NCBI GenBank assembly: GCA_017626655.1
Contig: JAGAIH010000199.1
Span: forward strand, 1 to 22,615
DNA from: Clostridia bacterium
Lineage (GTDB): Bacteria > Bacillota_A > Clostridia > Oscillospirales > CAG-272
DNA length: 22,615 nt
Direction: 5' to 3'
Positions 1 through 6,682 of this stretch are shown here, in pieces; position 1 is the stretch's first letter; the number at the start of each line of letters is the position of its first letter. The translations under genes and the position numbers were made by a program. The notes beneath the pieces were generated by a model, which made no database searches, was not told the DNA's origin, and worked only from the letters and a program-made list of their open reading frames with translations.

Positions 1-1
1 A

Positions 2-550
2 AAGGACCCGAAACCAACGGAAGAACAGTATTACGAAGAAAATTTGATCAAAGACAAATTCGCGGTGGACATTCCCAATTATCTCTGGTGCTCGGATATC
101 ACCGAGCTCAAGTGCAAAGGGAGCAAGGTCTACGCCTGCGGTATCATCGACGTGGCGACCCGACGGTTGGTCGGTTGGTCGATCCAACGTCATCAACGAC
201 AGGAGATCGTCCAAGATGCCTTTAAAATGGCCATAGGCCGGAATCCCGTCCGTCCTGCGGACGCTGTGTACCACAGCGACAGAGGCTGTCAGTATACCGC
301 CAAGAGGACCAAAGAACTGATCGAACGGAACGGCTTCCGAAAGAGTATGTCTCGGCCCGGTACGCCCAGCGACAATCAGCCCATCGAGAGCTTCTGGCGA
401 ACCCTCGAATGTGAGATGCCCGATATCGGGCATCTCACATTCGAGGCCGCAGCCCTTACGTTAGTCAAATACTTCGAACTTTACTACAATTCTGATCGTC
501 TTCATTCGGGTATCGGTTACTTGACTCCCAATGAATTTTTCAAAATTTAA
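2..550 (+). CDS. IS3-family transposase (OrfB-type integrase), 5' end outside window
   Basis: This is the C-terminal catalytic part of an IS3/IS150-type transposase, which cuts and joins the insertion sequence ends. The frame is open from the first bases of the window, so the gene starts upstream; the TTG at 44 is only an in-frame codon. The DDE triad of the rve (retroviral integrase) fold is visible: Asp in WCSDITEL, Asp in YHSDRGCQYT and Glu in PIESFWRTLE. The C-terminal motif YYNSDRLHSGIGYLTPNEF is typical of the family, and the protein ends where IS3 OrfB proteins normally end. A perfect 44-bp palindrome lies inside the gene at 403-446 without breaking the frame. The right terminal repeat probably lies within about 50 bp after the stop, but I cannot place its end. 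OrfA and the left end are not in view, so whether the element is intact is unknown. Confidence 0.93.
   Translation, partial: KDPKPTEEQYYEENLIKDKFAVDIPNYLWCSDITELKCKGSKVYACGIIDVATRRLVGWSIQRHQRQEIVQDAFKMAIGRNPVRPADAVYHSDRGCQYTAKRTKELIERNGFRKSMSRPGTPSDNQPIESFWRTLECEMPDIGHLTFEAAALTLVKYFELYYNSDRLHSGIGYLTPNEFFKI
403..446. repeat. Perfect 44-bp palindrome inside transposase gene
   Basis: Bases 403-424 are the exact reverse complement of 425-446, with the axis between 424 and 425 (core GATATC). The two arms begin CCTCGAATGTGAG and end CTCACATTCGAGG. It encodes residues around LECEMPDIGHLTF just after the catalytic Glu, so it is both protein-coding and able to form a 20-bp-class hairpin or cruciform. 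The symmetry stops abruptly at both sides (C402/C447). Confidence 0.97.
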
Positions 551-711
551 CTTCTTAATTTGTCCATTTTTCTTGACAAGTTTCCACAATATAAGGATAA
601 ATTTCCTAATGGAGATTTCTTTAAGAAATGATAAATTGACATTTCTTATTTATTCACATATGAAGCATTTACCTGCAACAACAGTGTTTGTCAGTAATTA
701 TCTGGCAGTTT

Positions 712-1170
712 ATGCGCGCAAGAGGAGCGCGTTGCATCAAGGAACACATTTACGCTCATATTTGCTCTTTGGGTACAATGGCATGGTATTGCTTTGCGAA
801 GTTACGGGGTGTAACTTTGTTGCGACTTATGGTTGAGCGGTAAGCGGAAGGTAGAACTGCCCAGTTGCTTCTAGAACGGGACACCATATGAGGTGTTTCA
901 TTGGGTAAGTGAAGTGTGTTAAAAAATCAAATTGCTCTTTAGGCGCGCAGGATCTTACATCTGTGCGCCTACAAGGAATTATGGCAACAACTCGAAAGTG
1001 TTGGGGCAGAAGGTGCGAAGTACTCAATCCAGGCAGATACAATCTGTGAAATAAATGCGGATGTTTTGTATCTGTATGTGAAGGTATCGGTTAGGGAATA
1101 TGGGGTGCTTTTTGCTGGTTATGCAGATTTTTCAGTTGAGGCGATGATTTCCTTTGGCGCATTTGGGTAA
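712..1170 (+). pseudogene. Possible decayed coding remnant, family unknown
   Basis: One reading frame from ATG 712 to the TAA at 1168 reads like protein but is broken by four in-frame stops at 841, 889, 910 and 940. The last 75 codons (943-1167) are uninterrupted and give a plausible globular sequence with pieces such as CAYKELWQQLESVGAEGAKY and VLYLYVKVSVREYGVLFAGY. There is no ribosome binding site for the downstream part. I do not recognise the family. The frame may be a dead cargo gene left by the neighbouring mobile elements, or a chance open stretch. Confidence 0.25.
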
Positions 1171-1433
1171 ATTAATTAATATCATAAAAAACCTAAAAGT
1201 GAATAATTCTTTTTTCTTTTTTGAATGATTTTGTAATATTTTCTACCTATTTGAAGAAAAATAATGGATAAGAGTGTACTGTTTAATAGGGAGACGTATT
1301 TTGAAATTGGCATGTTTGCGTGAAAAAGTATGGATATGATGGTTGTTTTAGATGTTTAGGAAATTATTAAAGTGCTTTGGATAAGTCTATTTGATTATTC
1401 TAACCTTTTGAAGTTATCAAACTGTCAAAATTC

Positions 1434-1461
1434 AGTATTTACGATTTTGTTGGTAAATACT
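1434..1461. repeat. 9-bp inverted repeat upstream of the GTPase cassette
   Basis: AGTATTTAC (1434-1442) and GTAAATACT (1453-1461) are exact inverted copies around a 10-base loop, about 80 bases before the first cassette gene. There is no U-run, so it is not an obvious terminator. It could be an operator or a recombination-site remnant. Confidence 0.45.
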
Positions 1462-1485
1462 TCTGTCACAAAAACTTACCCGTCA

Positions 1486-1515
1486 TTACAGCATTATCAA
1501 ACATGGTAATTATAT
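1486..1515 (+). promoter_or_regulatory. Weak sigma-A promoter candidate for the three-gene cassette
   Basis: TTACAG (1486-1491) and TTATAT (1510-1515) are separated by 18 bases and end 28 bases before the ATG at 1544. Both boxes differ from consensus in AT-rich DNA, so this is only a candidate. Confidence 0.25.
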
Positions 1516-1543
1516 AGGGCTTTTGTATTATGGAGGAGTTGTA

Positions 1544-1765
1544 ATGAAATCTCTTGATGAAATGGAAAACGATAGAATAAAGGACAAGAAAATATGGCGG
1601 ATTTTACGTTCAGGACTCATTTGGGGTGTTTTTTGGTTTGTTAGTAATTTGTTTTTAGAATTTGCATTTCCCAGTATGTCACCTCGATGTTCCACTATCA
1701 TTTCATTGTTTTTATCACTAGTTTTATCTTTTGCATTATATGTAATCCCTCTAATAAATACATAG
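1544..1765 (+). CDS. Two-helix membrane miniprotein, first gene of GTPase cassette
   Basis: This 73-residue protein has a charged N-terminus (MKSLDEMENDRIKDKK) followed by two hydrophobic segments, about residues 22-42 and 51-71, with a short loop holding the only Cys. It is therefore probably a small inner-membrane hairpin protein. I chose the ATG at 1544 because GGAGG sits 7 bases before it; an in-frame TTG at 1523 has no such site. The stop is 10 bases from the GTPase start, whose ribosome binding site begins inside the stop codon, so the two are surely co-translated. I do not recognise the family. The context suggests a membrane anchor or effector for the GTPase, but that is inference. 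Confidence 0.75.
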   Translation: MKSLDEMENDRIKDKKIWRILRSGLIWGVFWFVSNLFLEFAFPSMSPRCSTIISLFLSLVLSFALYVIPLINT

Positions 1766-1775
1766 GAGAGAAAGA

Positions 1776-2774
1776 ATGAAAATTATTTCTTTAGGCACTT
1801 CAGGGTGCGGAAAAACAGTATATCTAGCAGGATTGTTACACAATATGTTCTTTAATACAACCACTGATTTTTCACTAAATGAAGCGGACATGGCTAATTT
1901 GTCTGATGATTTTGCTTTACTTCAAGATTTACATAATGAAATATATGTTAATCGAAAATTTCCCCGTGGGACTAGTTCAACCGGCACTTTTTCTTTTGCT
2001 TTTTCACATAATAACGCTTATATTAGTGAAAAAATAAGTATTCAATATACCGATCCAATCGGAGGAGATTTTTCTTTGTTAAATAGAGGTGATGAAGCGG
2101 CAATTGACAGAACATACGCAAAACTTTGCGATACAGATGCAATTTTGATTTTTGTTGATTCAATCAAACTTATGGAAGACACTGATATCAACCAAATAAG
2201 AATGAACGTTATTGAGCAGGTGATAACTCGTATTGTACGTCACATTCGAGAAAGCATTAATACGAATGTGAAACTTTACTTTATCATTTCTAAAACCGAT
2301 TCGGATAAAACATCTGCCTATAATAATCGGGAAATTGAGGAAAAATTGCGATTGGTTTTCCATAACTTATACGCCCGGATTTCTTATGATATTCCTGTGT
2401 ATTGTGTCAGCGCGGTAGGCAAAGGAAATGTTATCACTAATTCTTTAGGAAATCAAGAAATAAATCCTACGCGAGAGTTACAAACCTATAACATAACCAA
2501 ATCTTTTTTGTCAATAATTAATAATTATTTGCATGGCATGATAGTAGCAAATGATAATAAGATTAAGCGGATGTCTTATGAAATAGAACAGATGCAAAAT
2601 GAATATTATAAACACCCTGTGAGAAAATTTATAGACCATGCTTTCATGGAGAGCAAAAAAGATTATTATATTAGAGAAAAAATGGATAATCTCGAAAGTA
2701 TGAGACAAAAAAATGCACGATATGAATTAATCGCTTCTTTTCTCGATCAACAATATAGAAAAACTGTTAACTAA
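1776..2774 (+). CDS. P-loop GTPase-like protein (conflict-system type)
   Basis: This is a 332-residue protein with a GTPase-like N-terminal domain. The P-loop GTSGCGKT is at residues 7-14 immediately after the first strand. A Walker B/G3-like YTDPIGGD is at 91-98. The hydrophobic strand ILIFVDS follows at 123-129, a G4-like SKTD at 172-175 and a G5-like SAV at 212-214. The order fits TRAFAC-type GTPases. The segment GCGKTVYLAGL resembles the GKTVYL start of predicted conflict-system GTPases, though I could not search. Residues about 255-325 are charged and helical, possibly a coiled coil, and no membrane segment is seen. AGGAGAG precedes the ATG. It sits 10 bases after a membrane miniprotein gene and 11 bases before a third gene, forming a tight operon. 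Membrane-linked switch or sensing activity is inference; the nucleotide could be GTP or ATP. Confidence 0.82.
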   Translation: MKIISLGTSGCGKTVYLAGLLHNMFFNTTTDFSLNEADMANLSDDFALLQDLHNEIYVNRKFPRGTSSTGTFSFAFSHNNAYISEKISIQYTDPIGGDFSLLNRGDEAAIDRTYAKLCDTDAILIFVDSIKLMEDTDINQIRMNVIEQVITRIVRHIRESINTNVKLYFIISKTDSDKTSAYNNREIEEKLRLVFHNLYARISYDIPVYCVSAVGKGNVITNSLGNQEINPTRELQTYNITKSFLSIINNYLHGMIVANDNKIKRMSYEIEQMQNEYYKHPVRKFIDHAFMESKKDYYIREKMDNLESMRQKNARYELIASFLDQQYRKTVN

Positions 2775-2785
2775 AAGGGGAAAAC

Positions 2786-3463
2786 ATGTTTGTGTATCTG
2801 TTTCAGTATAAGAGAACATATAATTCGGATTATACTTGGGTTAATGTTCCTGAAAAATTACAGCAAAAAGATTTAGAGAGCATAACGGAAATTATTCCAC
2901 GTGTCTTAAACAGAAAGATTTCATCAATTCATATTAAGGATGTTACTAATGGAATTATTATGTGTACATACCAGGAATCAAATCAAATTGATGAATACGG
3001 ACGGCAAACATATGAAGTACAAGGCATATTTATTGATACAACTGAAGGGCTATTAAAAGCAATAAAGTACTATATATTGGAGTATTTTATTATTTGTTAT
3101 TATGATTATTCGCGTAATATTTTTAATGACTCGTCAAATGTTCAATTTTTGTCACTTGATTGGATTCAGAATGTTATAATTAATAGCAAACATGATTTCT
3201 TGCATGGTATTAGAGATTTTCAGTATTTGGATTGTTTTGTTGATAGTAATTATGTCATTAAACAAAACCCCTTTTTGGGTGATAGTTCATTTTTGAAGAA
3301 TCCTAAGGGGAATAACATTAATAACGATGAAAATAACAAAAATAATTCATCAAGTAATTCCTATGAAGAGACAAAAGGTACGGTAAAAGGGGGTGAATAT
3401 AAACTAAAACAAAAAATTCGATTTTTGAATAAGAAAAGCAAAAAGGGTAAAATTAAAAATTGA
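2786..3463 (+). CDS. Unknown protein paired with the GTPase (Asn-rich, basic tail)
   Basis: This 225-residue protein is co-transcribed with the GTPase (AAAAGGGGA ribosome binding site, 11-base gap). Residues 1-165 alternate strands and helices and are rich in Tyr and Ile. From about residue 175 the chain becomes low-complexity and Asn/Ser-rich, and it ends in a Lys-rich tail (KSKKGKIKN). No catalytic motif or membrane span is seen. Its position beside a P-loop GTPase and the opening FQYKRTYNSDYTW weakly recall GTPase-associated (GAP1-like) partners described in predicted NTP-dependent conflict systems; this is a guess that needs profile searching. The 3' end overlaps, in another frame, the open frame of a recombinase remnant. 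The cassette junction therefore lies close to 3450-3463, and the basic tail may partly derive from that junction. Confidence 0.7.
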   Translation: MFVYLFQYKRTYNSDYTWVNVPEKLQQKDLESITEIIPRVLNRKISSIHIKDVTNGIIMCTYQESNQIDEYGRQTYEVQGIFIDTTEGLLKAIKYYILEYFIICYYDYSRNIFNDSSNVQFLSLDWIQNVIINSKHDFLHGIRDFQYLDCFVDSNYVIKQNPFLGDSSFLKNPKGNNINNDENNKNNSSSNSYEETKGTVKGGEYKLKQKIRFLNKKSKKGKIKN

Positions 3464-3965
3464 AAATAAAACCTCTTTTGTTACATACGGTTATTATGAA
3501 GCCGACTTTACGACCACTCTTGAAGTGGAAATAACGCCAACGGAGGTAGCGGTGCTCCGGCAAGCCAGACCAAGGTATGCTATAACTGGTGATGACAATA
3601 TCTTGGATGCTTATGTCATTGAACAGAAGATGAAGGAACTCCAGCAGGATATGGACGATATGATCATGATGTGCATGCGTACTGATGGGCAAACCGATAG
3701 GCTTGAACTGGAGATCGGAAAGATATCCAAGCAGATCTGTGCGCTGAGAGAGCAACTTGATATATCGAAAAAGCAAATGACAGAGAACGAAAGAGTAAAT
3801 AGGGAGATCGAAAATGTAAAAGCGTTTTTGAAAAATGTTGATATTAACTTTTCCGAGTATAATGAAGTTGTGGTGCGAAAACTGGTTGAATGTATTCGCG
3901 TTATGCCTGATAGAAAAATAGCAATTGTGCTTAAAGGGGGAAAGACGATAGATGAGCAGATGTAA
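3450..3965 (+). pseudogene. C-terminal remnant of a large serine recombinase
   Basis: The frame is open from 3450 to the TAA at 3963-3965 (171 codons) and has no credible start; a GTG at 3525 lacks a ribosome binding site. The middle is a long charged helix typical of the coiled-coil region of large serine recombinases (KMKELQQDMDDMI to NREIENVKAFL). The end, INFSEYNEVVVRKLVECIRV followed by a short beta pair and KGGKTIDEQM, matches the usual recombinase C-terminus. The catalytic resolvase domain (Ser nucleophile) and the zinc-ribbon region are missing. It is therefore dead as an enzyme, and marks an old integrative element. Base composition jumps upward at its start relative to the AT-rich cassette before it, consistent with the cassette having been joined to a truncated recombinase gene. 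Confidence 0.72.
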
Positions 3966-4036
3966 TGCACTCCACCGTATATACTTAGGCTTTCAATGTT
4001 AGATTTTTCAGCTTTTAAATGCGATGCGCCATAATA

Positions 4037-4068
4037 TTACATGTTTTTTTGCACGTTTATACTATAAT
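4037..4068 (+). promoter_or_regulatory. Sigma-A promoter for the STAND-like ATPase gene
   Basis: A perfect TATAAT at 4063-4068 ends 28 bases before the ATG at 4097. The best -35 candidate is TTACAT (4037-4042), but its 20-base spacing is long, so recognition may rely mainly on the -10 box. Confidence 0.5.
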
Positions 4069-4096
4069 AGGGGCAGTTTGAACGGGAGGCCTTGAC

Positions 4097-6268
4097 ATGA
4101 ACAAGTTTTTCGAGTATAATATGAAAAAATATATCGACTCTATCTTGGAGGTAAAACAAATGAATTTGGATGCTGTTTTGAGTGGGTATGCTAAATGCAA
4201 AAAATATGTTTTAAACTCGGATGTGGCTGAGTATATTCATTATGTTGATGAAAAACCGTTTTACATCCCTCCATCAATTAGTGATGTTAAGACAAACAAT
4301 AAGTCTTCTTCTTTGAACCCCAAGTTCGTTTTGTTTTCTGCGCCGGGAGCTACTGGAAAAAGCTCTTTGGCGAAATATGTCGCAAACAAATTCGATGCTA
4401 TTTATTGGAATCTTGCAAAAGTAAAAATTGGTACAAACAGTTTCGCGGGTTCAATTTTAACTGCTGTTGGAGCAAGTAAATATTCAGAGTTTGTGGGCGA
4501 TTTGAATTCGGGCAAAATGCTGTTGGTCATTGATGCGTTTGATGAGGCTGAAATTGTATCTGGAAGGAAAATGATAAACAGTTTTATTTCCGAAATTAGC
4601 AGCAGTATGACTAATCACACACAAGCTACAGTTTTCCTTTTGGCACGCACAGAAACAGCGCAATACATTGCCTCTTTTTGTGCTGAAAACGCCATTGCTA
4701 TTGCACATTATGAAATAGGCTTTTTCGTTGAAGAATCCGCTAAGGATTTCATCATAAAAAGTGTTGCTGGGGCTAAGACTCCCACAGGACCGGATATTGA
4801 ATGTGCTAATTCTTATTACGACGTGATAAAACACAATATTACCACCGAGGAGCGCGCCTCTTTTTTGGGATATGCTCCGGTGTTAGAAGCAATATCTACG
4901 CATATAAAAGAAAGCCCTAATCGACAGAAACTGTTAAGTGAGCTTGCTGCACAAAAAGATTGTGTTTCTGTAATAATGAAGATCATGAAGGATCTTTTGT
5001 ATAGAGAGCAAACGGAAAAGGTTGTTCCTGCGTTTAGAGAACGATGCAAAGACTCCCACCCGGAGTTTAATGAATGGGATAGCGTTTATTCCGAAGAAGA
5101 GCAACTTGTAAGATTGATTTACTATGTTCTCTTCTCGGATACATCTTACGATAATTATCCGCTTGACTTCCTCCCTCCCCAGTTGGTTGATGACTACAAG
5201 AATGTTCTTGAGTCCTTTTTAAAGCAACATCCTTTTGTCAGAACAAATGCCGAAATTGTTTCGGCGGGAAGAAGTACTGATTTTACGGGACCTGCATTTC
5301 GGGATTATTCATTGGCGAGTATTATGCTCAACCCGAATTTTGAAGAATTAGCAAACATGTATTTTGATGAATCACACAGCCAGTCTTATTTCCCGTCTCA
5401 AATACTGTTTGACTGCTATATGAGCATTTCTGAACAAACTATTCAGCCGAATCATATTTCCTATATTTACGACTCTTTTAAAGCTAAAGCAACCGCATAT
5501 GAAAGCACCTATTTACAGTGTTCTGAAATTCCGGTCGAAGAGGGCGATTCGGGATGTTTGGCTGTGTTTGGTATGCTTGAAAGCAAGCATCATTCCGCAA
5601 GGAAGGAGGATGTAATAGCCAATATTCCTGCTGGCGATTCTCCATTGGTTTTCGGCCAACTCATTAATGTATCGATTGACACGCCAACTAAGACGGTTAT
5701 AATAGGACGTAGTGGTTTGGATGCGCGCATTTACAATTCGTCAATCATTTGTGATACGATTAAATGGGAGGCTAAAAACATTATAATTGAATCGTATCCG
5801 ACGGAAGGATGCTTGATAGTAAGCAATAAGGGATTTCAAGGAGATCTGATATCGTTTGATATCGTCAATAACGAGAAATTGAAAATTTCGGCTCCCAACA
5901 TCAATTTGTTCTATAAATTAGTCCCATATAGTTATCATTTTGAAGATGCGACGGATTTGGATATCACAAGATTCATCCACGCTTTACGTTGTATTCTAGT
6001 GGAGTTTAGAACGCATCGCAAGGATACATTGGCCAAAAACGCGGAGCGAATTGATTATGTTACGGTTGGTAATAGCGAGATTAAACGCCAAGTGTTAGGG
6101 TATTTGAAGGACTGCGGTATTATTTATCTTTCGGCTCCCCTTTACAAAGTTGATGAAGCCAAAATGCAAGAAAAGGGCATACATTATAATGCATTGGCGC
6201 GTATGGATAGTGATCAGTTAGCTCCTGCATTTTCGGATTTTTGTAATTGGATGAAAGAAAAAATATAA
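4097..6268 (+). CDS. STAND/NACHT-like P-loop ATPase, probable defence protein
   Basis: This 723-residue protein has a P-loop ATPase core near its N-terminus. Walker A GATGKSS is at 84-90, a Walker B with acidic pair LLVIDAFDEAE at 142-152, and a sensor-1-like strand FLLART at 180-185. That order, with a helical region after it, is the NACHT/STAND pattern. Residues about 220-480 are mostly helical. About 535-620 is strand-rich with repeating hydrophobic turns (TVIIGRSG, KNIIIESY), and the last 80 residues look winged-helix-like (QVLGYLKDCGIIYLSAPLYK). No nuclease, protease or TIR motif is apparent, so the effector is unknown. GGGAGG precedes ATG 4097, but ATG 4160 (residue 22) has an equally good GGAGG at 4147-4151, so the protein may start there. 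It stands as a single transcription unit between its own promoter and a terminator, beside mobile-element remnants. A defence role is inferred from fold and context. Confidence 0.8.
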   Translation: MNKFFEYNMKKYIDSILEVKQMNLDAVLSGYAKCKKYVLNSDVAEYIHYVDEKPFYIPPSISDVKTNNKSSSLNPKFVLFSAPGATGKSSLAKYVANKFDAIYWNLAKVKIGTNSFAGSILTAVGASKYSEFVGDLNSGKMLLVIDAFDEAEIVSGRKMINSFISEISSSMTNHTQATVFLLARTETAQYIASFCAENAIAIAHYEIGFFVEESAKDFIIKSVAGAKTPTGPDIECANSYYDVIKHNITTEERASFLGYAPVLEAISTHIKESPNRQKLLSELAAQKDCVSVIMKIMKDLLYREQTEKVVPAFRERCKDSHPEFNEWDSVYSEEEQLVRLIYYVLFSDTSYDNYPLDFLPPQLVDDYKNVLESFLKQHPFVRTNAEIVSAGRSTDFTGPAFRDYSLASIMLNPNFEELANMYFDESHSQSYFPSQILFDCYMSISEQTIQPNHISYIYDSFKAKATAYESTYLQCSEIPVEEGDSGCLAVFGMLESKHHSARKEDVIANIPAGDSPLVFGQLINVSIDTPTKTVIIGRSGLDARIYNSSIICDTIKWEAKNIIIESYPTEGCLIVSNKGFQGDLISFDIVNNEKLKISAPNINLFYKLVPYSYHFEDATDLDITRFIHALRCILVEFRTHRKDTLAKNAERIDYVTVGNSEIKRQVLGYLKDCGIIYLSAPLYKVDEAKMQEKGIHYNALARMDSDQLAPAFSDFCNWMKEKI

Positions 6269-6406
6269 CGTAGGTGATGTTTTATGTGACATTAATGTGT
6301 GTAGCAAAGACAGGAAAAACATTTCGGAGGTTTTCACATAAAAATTATTTCTAGCAGAAAGGGCGAATATCCAAGCAAGATATTGTAACAACATTTTTAG
6401 TCAGTG

Positions 6407-6441
6407 AAAAAAGTAGTTCACGAAATTGAACTACTTTTTTT
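6407..6441 (+). terminator. Rho-independent terminator after the STAND-like ATPase
   Basis: A 13-14 bp stem (AAAAAAGTAGTTCA with TGAACTACTTTTTT) closes a 6-base loop at 6421-6426 and ends in a T-run. It lies about 140 bases after the stop codon; the 140 bases between show nothing recognisable. Confidence 0.88.
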
Positions 6442-6548
6442 ATTTGTCAATAGCAATAATTACTTTGTTCCCGTTTAGTGTGTTCCCCACTACAATATGT
6501 AGCATAAATATAACATATATATCAGAAAGAAAATCCTCAATATTTATT

Positions 6549-6639
6549 AACTGAAAACAACTAAAATTTCACTTCTTTTTCAGTTGACGAATAAAATCAA
6601 TCAAAAATTTTCACTTCTTTGAGAAAAACTATTGATTTT
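6549..6639. promoter_or_regulatory. Operator-like cluster of inverted and direct repeats
   Basis: Three nested symmetries occur in 90 bases. AACTGAAAA (6549-6557) faces TTTTCAGTT (6577-6585). AAAATCAAT (6593-6601) faces ATTGATTTT (6631-6639), whose second arm covers the -35 box. A direct repeat of about 16 bases (AAAATTT plus CACTTCTTT) occurs at 6563-6578 and 6603-6620. This fits binding sites for a repressor, plausibly the downstream AlbA_2 protein itself; autoregulation is inferred. Confidence 0.5.
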
Positions 6640-6660
6640 TTCTCTCTTTTCGGTTATAAT
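6632..6660 (+). promoter_or_regulatory. Sigma-A promoter of the AlbA_2 regulator gene
   Basis: TTGATT (6632-6637), a 17-base spacer and a perfect TATAAT (6655-6660). Transcription would start near 6667, leaving a leader of only about 16 bases that is mostly ribosome binding site. Confidence 0.82.
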
Positions 6661-6682
6661 AATGCTAGTAGGAGGTGAAATC

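Larger units (their letters stand above)
551..1543. other. Gene-poor, decayed AT-rich stretch after the IS
   Basis: Nearly 1 kb without a gene I can support. The first 50 bases probably contain the right end of the insertion sequence. Bases 700-1170 have higher GC and look like degraded coding sequence (separate entry). Bases 1171-1543 are very AT-rich and hold a 9-bp inverted repeat and a weak promoter-like sequence ahead of the small membrane gene at 1544. Confidence 0.6.
6442..6682. other. AT-rich intergenic region ahead of the AlbA_2 regulator
   Basis: With the preceding 170 bases this makes a 414-base gap between genes. The first 100 bases show no feature. From 6549 on it holds dyads, a direct repeat and a strong promoter, listed separately. 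Confidence 0.6.

Noticed and set aside
573..601. TTGACA near the IS right end as an outward promoter
   Set aside because: The only -10-like sequence at correct spacing is GATAAA, and no gene follows within several hundred bases.
531..836. A 101-codon open frame after the transposase
   Set aside because: It overlaps the transposase end, has no ribosome binding site and no recognisable motif; it covers the IS end and decayed DNA.
827..1042. A 71-codon - strand frame
   Set aside because: No ribosome binding site and no motif. It lies opposite the more protein-like decayed frame on the + strand.
3611..3970. A 119-codon - strand frame opposite the recombinase remnant
   Set aside because: Its Ser/Ile/Phe-rich translation is the usual reverse of a charged helical coding region. 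The + strand has recognisable recombinase C-terminal motifs.
6632..6682. A longer start (TTG 6632) for the AlbA_2 regulator
   Set aside because: That codon is part of the -35 box TTGATT, and translation there would precede the transcription start. ATG 6683 has AGGAGGTG.
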